Part shown: positions 1 through 5,903 of the stretch, one piece after another
Layout of the letters: every line of letters begins with the position of its first letter
Numbering within the stretch: position 1 is the stretch's first letter
Source of the DNA: an uncultured Granulosicoccaceae bacterium
GTDB lineage: Bacteria; Pseudomonadota; Gammaproteobacteria; Granulosicoccales; Granulosicoccaceae
Length of the DNA: 7,715 nt
Reading direction: 5' to 3'
NCBI GenBank assembly: GCA_937951695.1
Contig: CALFBL010000377.1
Coordinates: 1 to 7,715 of the forward strand
Program-made: the position numbers and the translations under genes
The notes under the pieces: generated by a model
What the model was told of the DNA's origin: nothing
The model's input: the letters and a program-made list of their open reading frames with translations, nothing else
Databases searched by the model: none

Positions 1-678
1 GATGTCGCGGCGATCGGCGACTATCAGGTCTTAGGGGAATCGATCGATGATGCGGCCGGCGAGGCGTTCGACAAAACCGCGAAAATGCTCGGTTTGCCGT
101 ACCCGGGGGGGGCGCATCTGGCGGCACTGGCCCAACAGGGCGACCCAAACGCTGTCGCCTTACCTCGACCCATGCTCGATCGCCCCGGTATGGATTTCAG
201 TTTTAGTGGCTTAAAAACCGCGGCCATTGTCCAACACCGTAACTGGGAAGCAGGCCTTGCACACCGCGACGACGACGCCTTGGATGATGCGCGCCGCCGT
301 TGGTTATGCGACTTGGCAGCCTCATTTCAGGAAGCGGTGGTGGACACCTTGCTTCGTAAAAGTGCGCGCGCACTAAAGGCAACCGGTCACCGCCGGCTGG
401 TGATATCCGGTGGCGTCAGTGCGAATCGTTTGCTGCGCCGCCGGGTCGATGAGCTGTGCGAGAACAACGGCTGGCAGGCGTTTTACCCAGCGCTCGAGTT
501 TTGTACCGACAACGGCGCCATGATAGCCATAGCCGGCGCCTACCGCTTGGCAGATGGTCAAAACGACGGCCAGACGGATGCACACGTTGATGCGCCAGCT
601 GGGTTTCGCATCAGGCCTCGCTGGCCGTTGCCTGAGTTATCCGGGTTGCGTAAGCCACCAATGTCCGTCATTGCTTAA
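1..678 (+). CDS. tsaD: TsaD, tRNA N6-threonylcarbamoyladenosine transferase subunit (C-terminal part; 5' end outside window)
   Basis: TsaD transfers the threonylcarbamoyl group from TC-AMP to A37 of ANN-decoding tRNAs, working with TsaB and TsaE in the cytoplasm. The frame is open from base 1, so 225 residues are visible against roughly 340 usual for the family. The missing N-terminal third should carry the HxxxH metal ligands. Visible family signatures, numbered from the first codon here, are GESIDDAAGEAFDKTAK (12-28), DFSFSGLKTA (65-74), SGGVSANRLLR (136-146) and CTDNGAMIA (168-176). Asp170 of the last motif is the expected C-terminal metal ligand. The C-terminus keeps the usual RPRWPL motif, after a slightly longer polar loop (residues 184-201). 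The stop codon overlaps that of the convergent plsY. No frameshift is seen, so the copy looks functional. The upstream neighbour is often rpsU in gammaproteobacteria, but it is not in view. Confidence 0.97.
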   Translation, partial: DVAAIGDYQVLGESIDDAAGEAFDKTAKMLGLPYPGGAHLAALAQQGDPNAVALPRPMLDRPGMDFSFSGLKTAAIVQHRNWEAGLAHRDDDALDDARRRWLCDLAASFQEAVVDTLLRKSARALKATGHRRLVISGGVSANRLLRRRVDELCENNGWQAFYPALEFCTDNGAMIAIAGAYRLADGQNDGQTDAHVDAPAGFRIRPRWPLPELSGLRKPPMSVIA

Positions 679-1268
679 GTTCGTTTGTTGCCGATGGTCG
701 GTTCACTGCCATTGAGCAATCGTGCGATGTTGCTGCGGTGGGTGCAGTAAAGCAAGCCCGCAATCAGCAGCGATAACACAGCGTATGTGCGCTGTTGCTG
801 CGAAAACCAGAACAACGGCAGCAATGAGAAGGTAATCAGTGCTGCCAACGACGAGCGTTTGCACAGATAAGCCGATAATCCCCAGCAAGCGGTAGCAATC
901 AAGCCTGCAATCGGGTGCAGACCGTAGGCAACGCCGAAGGCTGTGGCGACCCCTTTACCGCCCTGGAAATTGAAAAAAATCGGATAGAGATGACCGAGCA
1001 AAGCGCCGAGCCCTACCAGTGCGATCAATGTCGGATCGTCGCTGAACCATTGAGCGACTGCAACGGGTATCAAACCTTTTGCCAAGTCGCCCGCCAGGGT
1101 TAGGGCGGCCGGTTTTTTGCCACCAATGCGCAGTACATTAGTGGCCCCGGGGTTACCCGACCCGTCGCTACGAGGGTCTGGCAGGCGCATTGCCTGACAC
1201 ACTAAAATAGCGGCAGATATGGAGCCAATGAAATACGCCAGCACACTGGCAACAAGAGCGGATAGCAC
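675..1268 (-). CDS. plsY: PlsY, acyl-phosphate:glycerol-3-phosphate acyltransferase
   Basis: PlsY is an inner-membrane enzyme that moves an acyl chain from acyl-phosphate (made by PlsX) to glycerol-3-phosphate, giving lysophosphatidic acid, the first committed step of phospholipid synthesis. The 197-residue product matches the usual length of about 190-205. Numbered from the chosen start, it shows AYFIGSIS in the first membrane helix (11-18), DGSGNPGATN (35-44), GHLYPIFFNFQGGKGVAT (92-109), RSSLAAL (138-144) and the conserved tail HRSNIARLLNGSEPTIG (177-193). About five hydrophobic helices are visible. I chose the GTG at 1266-1268 because an AGGA sequence lies 9 bases upstream and the first helix begins right there. 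The frame stays open to an ATG at 1448, but that extension is polar, unlike PlsY, and would run through the start of the divergent methyltransferase gene. The 3' end overlaps tsaD by a few bases. Confidence 0.95.
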   Translation of the reverse strand: MLSALVASVLAYFIGSISAAILVCQAMRLPDPRSDGSGNPGATNVLRIGGKKPAALTLAGDLAKGLIPVAVAQWFSDDPTLIALVGLGALLGHLYPIFFNFQGGKGVATAFGVAYGLHPIAGLIATACWGLSAYLCKRSSLAALITFSLLPLFWFSQQQRTYAVLSLLIAGLLYCTHRSNIARLLNGSEPTIGNKRT

Positions 1269-1277
1269 GTGTATGGA

Positions 1278-1283
1278 TCCTGT
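1278..1283 (-). promoter_or_regulatory. Ribosome binding site that fixes the plsY GTG start
   Basis: On the minus strand this reads ACAGGA, with AGGA ending 9 bases before the GTG at 1268. It is the only good Shine-Dalgarno-like sequence near the N-terminal hydrophobic helix, and it supports a 197-residue PlsY rather than the 257-residue open frame. Confidence 0.6.
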
Positions 1284-1319
1284 AATGATTAGAGCAACGA
1301 AGCATGAGTGTACCGATTG

Positions 1320-2261
1320 ATGGCTGTTGATGAGTTCGCTACGGAATCGATCGATCGTTTGATGTTTGCCCAGCGGCGGGCGCGGGAGCGAGCGCGGCTG
1401 CGGGGGCTGAAAGCGGACGAGGCGGTGCTGGATTTTATTAGTCAGCAAGTGTTGGAGCGCTTACCGCTGCTGTTGATTCAACCGACGCGGTTACTGGAGT
1501 TGGGCTGTCGAGGCGGCGAGCAGTTTGCCGCGTTAGCGTCGCTGTATCCAGACTGCGTGATTCAAGGGGTCACGCTCGACGCTTCGGTAGGCGAGGCTGC
1601 ATCTAGAGCCGCGGACGGTTGGTTGAACCGTTTGAGCGCGCGGGTGCACGCGTTCGGTGGTGGGCGCGGCTTGGGGCAATCCTCGGATCAGCGAATTGTG
1701 TCGGCAGATCCGCACGCATTGCCATATGAGAACACTCAGTTCGATCTTGTCGTCTCAAATTTATGCCTACCGTTTTGCCAGGACCCGAAACAGGTGTTTA
1801 TGGAAGTGGCGAGGGTGCTGCGCCCGGGTGGGGCATTTCTATTTACGAGTCTGGGGCCAGATACCTTGTTGGAATACCGACGATTGTGGGCCAGGCACGA
1901 CACTTATCCTCACGTGTCCGGTTTGATGGATATGCACGACTTGGGCGATGCGATGTTAGGCGCTGGGCTGGCTGATCCCGTATTGGATCGTGACACCCTA
2001 CGACTGGATTATCCCTCAGTGGCCGCTTTGGAAACCGAACTGCAAGTGTTTGGCTTGGTGAATCTTGCGTGCGGGCGTCGTCGCGGGTTGTTGGCACCGC
2101 AGCTCGTCTCGCAAATTCACCAAGAGTCGGCGCCTTTCTCCGTTGGGCTTGAGTTGGTTCATGGGCATGGCTGGAAAGCGGAACACACTCGGACCGGAAG
2201 CACGAATAATGATGAGTTCAGGATTCCTGTCGGTGAACTGAAAGGTTCATGGAAGCGTTAA
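1320..2261 (+). CDS. BioC/NDUFAF5-like class I SAM-dependent methyltransferase
   Basis: The 313-residue protein has a Rossmann-type SAM-binding fold. It shows motif I LLELGCRGG (58-66), an acidic residue after beta-2 (Asp87 in GVTLDAS), ADPHALPY (129-136), FDLVVSNLCLPFCQD (141-155) and VARVLRPGG (163-171). The downstream block SLGPDTLLEYRRLW (177-190), followed by HVSGLMDMHDLGDAMLGAGLADPVLD (198-223), is characteristic of the BioC family (malonyl-ACP O-methyltransferase, biotin synthesis) and of the related NDUFAF5 family. The N-terminus (IDRLMFAQRRARERARLRG) resembles the NDUFAF5-like branch more than classical BioC. Motif I has Arg in place of the second Gly of the common GCGTG. No bio genes are nearby, so the substrate is open. 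The start is uncertain: ATG at 1320 was preferred, but an in-frame GTG at 1308 is possible and neither has a strong ribosome binding site. The gene is divergent from plsY. Confidence 0.85.
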   Translation: MAVDEFATESIDRLMFAQRRARERARLRGLKADEAVLDFISQQVLERLPLLLIQPTRLLELGCRGGEQFAALASLYPDCVIQGVTLDASVGEAASRAADGWLNRLSARVHAFGGGRGLGQSSDQRIVSADPHALPYENTQFDLVVSNLCLPFCQDPKQVFMEVARVLRPGGAFLFTSLGPDTLLEYRRLWARHDTYPHVSGLMDMHDLGDAMLGAGLADPVLDRDTLRLDYPSVAALETELQVFGLVNLACGRRRGLLAPQLVSQIHQESAPFSVGLELVHGHGWKAEHTRTGSTNNDEFRIPVGELKGSWKR

Positions 2262-2354
2262 ACTTAGCGTTGGTTTCCTGAGAAAAATCGCTCGTTCGGC
2301 TAGAATTAGCTGGCTGGGAGCCGATCCTTTGAACGATAGAGGCACGCACCTCCG

Positions 2355-2852
2355 ATGATCAGTGAACAAGTGCTTGCTGCGAACACAGTGCGGTTTGTCG
2401 TTCAAGGTAATCAGTCCATGAGCTGGAAAGCCAACCTCTGGCTAGCCGGTGCCTTGGGTGCCGTCGTTATGGGCATCGCGCTGGCGTTAGCCAGTCAGGG
2501 GTTGTGGCTGGTGATTCCGTTCGCTGGGGCTGAAGTCGCACTGGTGCTCTACTGTTTGTACCTGACGGTTAAACGGCTTGCGCGCAAGGAAGTCATTACG
2601 GTGGCCGAGGACGCCATCAAGTTGGAATGGGGCGAATCGCAACCCGATAGGCGGGTGGATTTACCCCGGCATTGGACGCGCCTGAGATACCACTGCCCAG
2701 ACAGTGAGTTTGAAGTGGGCGTATTGGAAGTGGCCGCACATGGCCGTCGGTACGCCTTGGGGCGGGCACTGGGACGCACTGAGAAACGGACGCTCTACGA
2801 CAAATTAAAGGTCTGGTTGCCGCAGAACTCGCGGCCAGACGATGCTTTTTAA
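2355..2852 (+). CDS. DUF2244 family integral membrane protein
   Basis: The 165-residue protein fits the DUF2244 pattern. It has a short beta-like start (VRFVVQGNQSMSWKANLW, 12-29), two adjacent membrane helices (about 28-48 and 50-72, the second containing the family-like FAGAEVALVLYCLY), an RKE motif (77-79), then a soluble C-terminal domain with a conserved-type Trp (HWTRLRY, 106-112) and a GRALGRTEKRTLYDKLKVWL tail. The function of the family is unknown. Members often lie next to cytochrome oxidase genes in Proteobacteria, as here just upstream of coxB, so a role linked to the oxidase or the membrane is an inference from context only. ATG 2355 is preceded by GAGG at 2339-2342, spaced 12 bases, which is rather far. 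A later in-frame ATG at 2419 would remove family-conserved N-terminal sequence. Confidence 0.85.
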   Translation: MISEQVLAANTVRFVVQGNQSMSWKANLWLAGALGAVVMGIALALASQGLWLVIPFAGAEVALVLYCLYLTVKRLARKEVITVAEDAIKLEWGESQPDRRVDLPRHWTRLRYHCPDSEFEVGVLEVAAHGRRYALGRALGRTEKRTLYDKLKVWLPQNSRPDDAF

Positions 2853-2861
2853 GTGTTGATT

Positions 2862-2902
2862 TTTTAGTTTTAGTTTTAGTTTTAGTTTTAGTTTTAGTTT
2901 TA
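2862..2902. repeat. Tandem hexanucleotide repeat (TTTTAG), six full copies plus TTTTA
   Basis: Six perfect head-to-tail TTTTAG units (2862-2897) are followed by a partial unit TTTTA (2898-2902). The array fills most of the 66-base gap between the DUF2244 stop and the coxB start, and ends three bases before the coxB ribosome binding site. Its T-richness contrasts sharply with the surrounding coding DNA. Perfect short tandem repeats of this kind are prone to copy-number change by slipped-strand mispairing. Here such change would alter the leader or promoter of the oxidase operon, not a protein. Confidence 0.95.
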
Positions 2903-2905
2903 TCT

Positions 2906-2912
2906 GGAGAGA
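2906..2912 (+). promoter_or_regulatory. coxB ribosome binding site
   Basis: GGAGAGA lies 6 bases before the coxB ATG at 2919 and is a good Shine-Dalgarno match. It sits immediately downstream of the TTTTAG array, so the array is likely within the 5' leader or the promoter of the operon. Confidence 0.7.
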
Positions 2913-2918
2913 TACCGT

Positions 2919-4118
2919 ATGAGGTTTGGCATCATTCGATGGATGCTCATCGGGCTTATAGCCACCGTTTTACCCAGTGTCGGTTTGGCCGAATGGGGTA
3001 ACGTAAACATGCCTAAGGGGGTGACTGAGATCAGCCGCGAGGTGCATGGTTTGCACATGACGATCTTCTACATCTGCTGCATCATTGGTGTGCTGGTGTT
3101 CGGTGTTATGTTTTATTCGATTTTCAAGCATCGGAAATCACAAGGTGTTAGGGCGGCAGAGTTCCATGAAAGCACCACAGTGGAAATTCTCTGGACTGTC
3201 GTCCCGTTGGTCATCCTGATTGCCATGGCCATTCCGGCAGCTCGTGTACTGATCAAAATGGAAGACTTTACGGGCTCTGAAATGTCGATCAAGGTCACCG
3301 GTTATCAGTGGCGCTGGCAGTATGAGTACCTCGACGAAGGGATCTCGTTCTACAGCCAGTTAGACCCCGAGCACAACGCAGCTCGGCAGAAGGATTCCGA
3401 TGTCGACCTTACTCAGTTTGATAATTATTTAAAAGAAGTCGATAAGCCTCTGGTGGTTCCGGTCGGTAAAAAGATTCGCTTTTTGCACACCTCGGCTGAC
3501 GTCATCCATTCCTGGTGGGTACCTGCGTTTTCTGTCAAAAAGGACGCCAACCCAGGTTTTATAAATGAGAACTGGGCGCTCATCGAAGAGCCTGGTGTTT
3601 ATCGCGGCAAGTGCACAGAACTGTGTGGCCGCGATCACGGTTTTATGCCAGTGGTCGTGCATGCGCTACCACAGGAAGAATACGATCAATGGGTCAGTGA
3701 GCAGCAGGACTTAATGGCGGAAAACGCGTCCCAAACGGATCGCCAGTGGACTAAAGAAGAGCTGATTGCTCAGGGTGAGAAGGTCTACGGCGCCAGTTGC
3801 CTCGGTTGTCATCAGGCGGAAGGCCAAGGCATCCCCGGTATGTTTCCTGCCATTGCCGGTAGCCAGGTCGCCACAGGTAATATCGAGACTCACATCGAAA
3901 CCGTTATGCTCGGTGTTCCGGACACCCCGATGGATGGGTACGCTTCAAAACTGGACGACATCGACTTGGCGGCGGTCATTACCTATCAGCGAAACGCTTT
4001 TGGAAATAATCTGGGTGATACAGTGCAGCCCTATCAAATGAAGTCGTTACGACAAGGCCTGAATCAGAGTCGAGCAGTCGTGCTCGATCAATTCGACATC
4101 ACTCGAGGAGTCAACTGA
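2919..4118 (+). CDS. coxB: Cytochrome c oxidase subunit II with fused C-terminal cytochrome c domain (caa3-type)
   Basis: Subunit II takes electrons from cytochrome c through the binuclear CuA centre and passes them to heme a in subunit I. In this 399-residue form, residues 1-24 look like a signal peptide (cleavage near GLA/EWG). Two membrane helices follow (about 47-69 and 89-111), then the conserved YQWRWQYEY aromatic region (129-137) and the periplasmic CuA domain. CuA ligands are His197 (in VIHSWWVP), Cys232, Glu234, Cys236, His240 and Met243 in the CTELCGRDHGFM motif. A linker leads to a class I cytochrome c domain with CLGCH (294-298) for covalent heme c, and Met338 (in TPMDGYASKL) as the likely axial ligand, ending in the typical ITYQRNAFGN. 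All key residues are present. The stop overlaps the coxA start by one base (TGATG), indicating translational coupling. This is the first gene of the oxidase operon. Confidence 0.97.
   Translation: MRFGIIRWMLIGLIATVLPSVGLAEWGNVNMPKGVTEISREVHGLHMTIFYICCIIGVLVFGVMFYSIFKHRKSQGVRAAEFHESTTVEILWTVVPLVILIAMAIPAARVLIKMEDFTGSEMSIKVTGYQWRWQYEYLDEGISFYSQLDPEHNAARQKDSDVDLTQFDNYLKEVDKPLVVPVGKKIRFLHTSADVIHSWWVPAFSVKKDANPGFINENWALIEEPGVYRGKCTELCGRDHGFMPVVVHALPQEEYDQWVSEQQDLMAENASQTDRQWTKEELIAQGEKVYGASCLGCHQAEGQGIPGMFPAIAGSQVATGNIETHIETVMLGVPDTPMDGYASKLDDIDLAAVITYQRNAFGNNLGDTVQPYQMKSLRQGLNQSRAVVLDQFDITRGVN
4105..4110 (+). promoter_or_regulatory. coxA ribosome binding site inside the coxB 3' end
   Basis: GAGGAG lies 7 bases before the coxA ATG at 4118 and is still within coxB. 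It gives strong, coupled initiation for the most hydrophobic subunit. Confidence 0.7.
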
Positions 4119-5728
4119 TGAGTTACGCTGACACCAATGAAGACGTACACCACGGTGATCACGATCATCACGGTCCCGCTCCGGGTTTGATGCGTTGGGT
4201 CACCACCACCAACCATAAAGATATCGGCACTTTGTATCTGTGGTTCTCCCTCATCATGTTTTTCATTGGTGGCGCCATGGCGCTGGTGATTCGCGCCGAA
4301 TTGTGGATGCCGGGCATTCAGATCGTGGATCCGATGTTCTTCAACGCGATGACCACCATGCACGCAATCGTGATGATCTTTGGTGTGGTGATGCCTGCGT
4401 TTGTTGGCTTGGCCAATTGGATGATTCCGATGATGCTGGGTGCGCCGGATATGGCATTACCGCGGCTGAACAACTGGTCGTTCTGGATCATGCCGTTCGC
4501 GTTCACCATCATGCTGTCCACGTTGTTTATGGATTCAGGTGGTCCTGCAGGCGGTTGGACCTTATACCCACCGCTTTCATTGCAGATGGGCGACAGTTTT
4601 GCGTTTGTCATCTTTGCCATTCACTTCCTCGGCATATCGTCGGTGATGGGTTCGATCAACATCGTGGCCACCATCTTTAACATGCGAGCCCCTGGCATGA
4701 AGCTCATGCAAATGCCCATGTTCGTATGGACTTGGTTAATCACAGCCTTCCTGTTGATCGCCACCATTCCGGTGTTTGCAGGGGCGGTGACGATGCTACT
4801 GACCGATCGCTTTTTTGAAACCAGTTTCTTCAGCGCCGCTGGCGGTGGGGATCCGGTAATGTACCAGCACATCTTTTGGTTCTTCGGTCATCCCGAGGTC
4901 TACATCCTGATCTTGCCAGCCTTTGGCATCATCTCCCATATCATCCCGACATTTTCGCGCAAGCAGTTGTTCGGTTACGATTCGATGGTCTACGCGACAG
5001 CTTCGATCGCCTTTCTGTCGTTCATCGTTTGGGCTCACCACATGTTCACCACGGGTATGCCGCTGGCGGCGGAACTGTTCTTTATGTTTTCCACCATGAT
5101 GATTTCGGTGCCGACGGGCGTGAAGGTGTTCAACTGGGTGGCCACCATGTGGCGAGGTTCGATGACGTTTGAAACACCGATGCTGTTCGCGATCGGGTTT
5201 GTCATTATGTTTACCATCGGCGGCTTGTCCGGATTGATGCTGGCGATTACGCCTGCGGACATTCAGTACCACGATACCTATTTTGTGGTTGCGCACTTTC
5301 ACTACGTGCTTGTCCCGGGCGCTATCTACTCAATCATGGCATCGGTGTACTTCTGGATTCCGAAGTGGACGGGCAATATGTACGATGAGAAACTGGGCAA
5401 GATCCACTTCTGGGTTTCAACGATTTTCGTCAACGTATTGTTCTTCCCGATGCACTTTGTGGGTCTTGCCGGTATGCCTCGACGAATCCCGGACTATAGC
5501 CTGCAGTTCGCAGACTGGAACATGATCGCCTCCATCGGTGCGTTTGGTTTTGGTTTCAGCCAGTTGATGTTCGTCTATATCATCATCAAGTGCGTCAGAG
5601 GTGGTGAGAAGGCAACCGGCCAGGTCTGGGAAGGAGCGCGTGGTCTGGAATGGACAATCGATTCACCGGCGCCGTACCACACCTTCGAAGACTCACCAAT
5701 TATCACGTCAGATACGGTCACGCGCTAA
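4118..5728 (+). CDS. coxA: Cytochrome c oxidase subunit I (A1-type heme-copper oxidase)
   Basis: The catalytic subunit reduces O2 to water at the heme a3-CuB site and pumps protons; it spans the inner membrane with twelve predicted helices. The 536-residue protein has all the expected ligands: His82 and His395 for low-spin heme a, His393 for heme a3, and His258, His307 and His308 for CuB. Tyr262, in the GHPEVY motif, is the residue cross-linked to His258. Proton-pathway residues are also visible: Asp111 in GAPDMALPRLNN (D channel), Glu260 in GHPEVY (which places it in the A1 type) and Lys336 in PTGVKVFNW (K channel). The N-terminal 20 residues are acidic and His-rich (HHGDHDHHG), a feature seen in related proteobacterial CoxA proteins. 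The stop codon lies in the loop of a perfect stem-loop. Start ATG 4118 is fixed by a GAGGAG site and by overlap with coxB. Confidence 0.98.
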   Translation: MSYADTNEDVHHGDHDHHGPAPGLMRWVTTTNHKDIGTLYLWFSLIMFFIGGAMALVIRAELWMPGIQIVDPMFFNAMTTMHAIVMIFGVVMPAFVGLANWMIPMMLGAPDMALPRLNNWSFWIMPFAFTIMLSTLFMDSGGPAGGWTLYPPLSLQMGDSFAFVIFAIHFLGISSVMGSINIVATIFNMRAPGMKLMQMPMFVWTWLITAFLLIATIPVFAGAVTMLLTDRFFETSFFSAAGGGDPVMYQHIFWFFGHPEVYILILPAFGIISHIIPTFSRKQLFGYDSMVYATASIAFLSFIVWAHHMFTTGMPLAAELFFMFSTMMISVPTGVKVFNWVATMWRGSMTFETPMLFAIGFVIMFTIGGLSGLMLAITPADIQYHDTYFVVAHFHYVLVPGAIYSIMASVYFWIPKWTGNMYDEKLGKIHFWVSTIFVNVLFFPMHFVGLAGMPRRIPDYSLQFADWNMIASIGAFGFGFSQLMFVYIIIKCVRGGEKATGQVWEGARGLEWTIDSPAPYHTFEDSPIITSDTVTR

Positions 5729-5739
5729 GCGCGTGATCG
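5715..5739 (+). other. Stem-loop with the coxA stop codon in its loop
   Basis: Bases 5715-5725 pair with 5729-5739 to form an 11-bp stem. The inner eight pairs (TCACGCGC/GCGCGTGA) are perfect Watson-Crick, and one G-U pair lies further out. The 3-base loop is exactly the TAA stop of coxA (5726-5728). No T-run follows, so it does not look like an ordinary intrinsic terminator, and the downstream genes still belong to the operon. It could act as an mRNA processing or stability element, or reduce read-through into the next genes; that role is inferred. Confidence 0.6.
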
Positions 5740-5762
5740 GCTGATACAGATAAACTTGCTTG

Positions 5763-5903
5763 ATGAGTAGCTTAATGAGTGACAGCACACCGCGCGGCTT
5801 TTTTCGCAGATATCGAATGCCGATTTTGCTAGGCATCCTTGCGGTGTGTCTGTACGCGTTTAGTATCCTGTACATCGTTTATGGCAAGGGTCAACTTGCA
5901 TGA
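5763..5903 (+). CDS. Small single-helix membrane protein of the cox operon (42-46 residues)
   Basis: A short frame between coxA and ctaG encodes a 46-residue product from ATG 5763, or 42 residues from ATG 5775 (MSDSTPRGFFRRYRMP...). It has a short polar head, a basic patch (RGFFRRYR), one hydrophobic segment of about 22 residues (PILLGILAVCLYAFSILYIVYG) and a tiny tail GKGQLA. By the positive-inside rule the N-terminus should be cytoplasmic. The stop overlaps the ctaG start as ATGA, the same coupling used between ctaG and coxC, which is strong support that it is translated. Small single-helix proteins, some annotated as cytochrome oxidase small assembly proteins, occur at this position in other Proteobacteria. 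I cannot assign this one to a named family. Neither start has a clear ribosome binding site. An assembly or accessory-subunit role is inferred from position. Confidence 0.7.
   Translation: MSSLMSDSTPRGFFRRYRMPILLGILAVCLYAFSILYIVYGKGQLA

Noticed and set aside
1281..1286. TGTAAT as a -10 box for the methyltransferase gene
   Set aside because: No -35-like sequence is found at proper spacing (GCGGAT is there), and a single hexamer match is not enough.
1269..1448. N-terminal extension of plsY up to the ATG at 1448
   Set aside because: The extra 60 residues are polar and unlike PlsY, would overlap the divergent methyltransferase, and the GTG at 1268 has a well-spaced AGGA.
2293..2335. Interrupted inverted repeat (CGTTC...GAACG with GGCT...AGCC) upstream of the DUF2244 gene
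   Set aside because: The arms are short and separated by unequal spacers, so it is compatible with chance.
2856..2903. Sigma-70 promoter for coxB within the T-rich gap (TTGATT as -35)
   Set aside because: No good -10 hexamer lies at 16-18 bases; candidates such as TTTTAG match only three of six positions, and TTTTAT at 2898 is too far away. A promoter is likely nearby but cannot be placed.
4240..4680. 146-codon plus-strand frame inside coxA
   Set aside because: It is an out-of-frame shadow of coxA with Cys/His-rich random composition.
4796..5302. 168-codon open frame on the minus strand inside coxA
   Set aside because: It lies wholly antisense to a perfectly conserved coxA, its product is His/Arg-rich low-complexity sequence, and it shows no recognisable motif.
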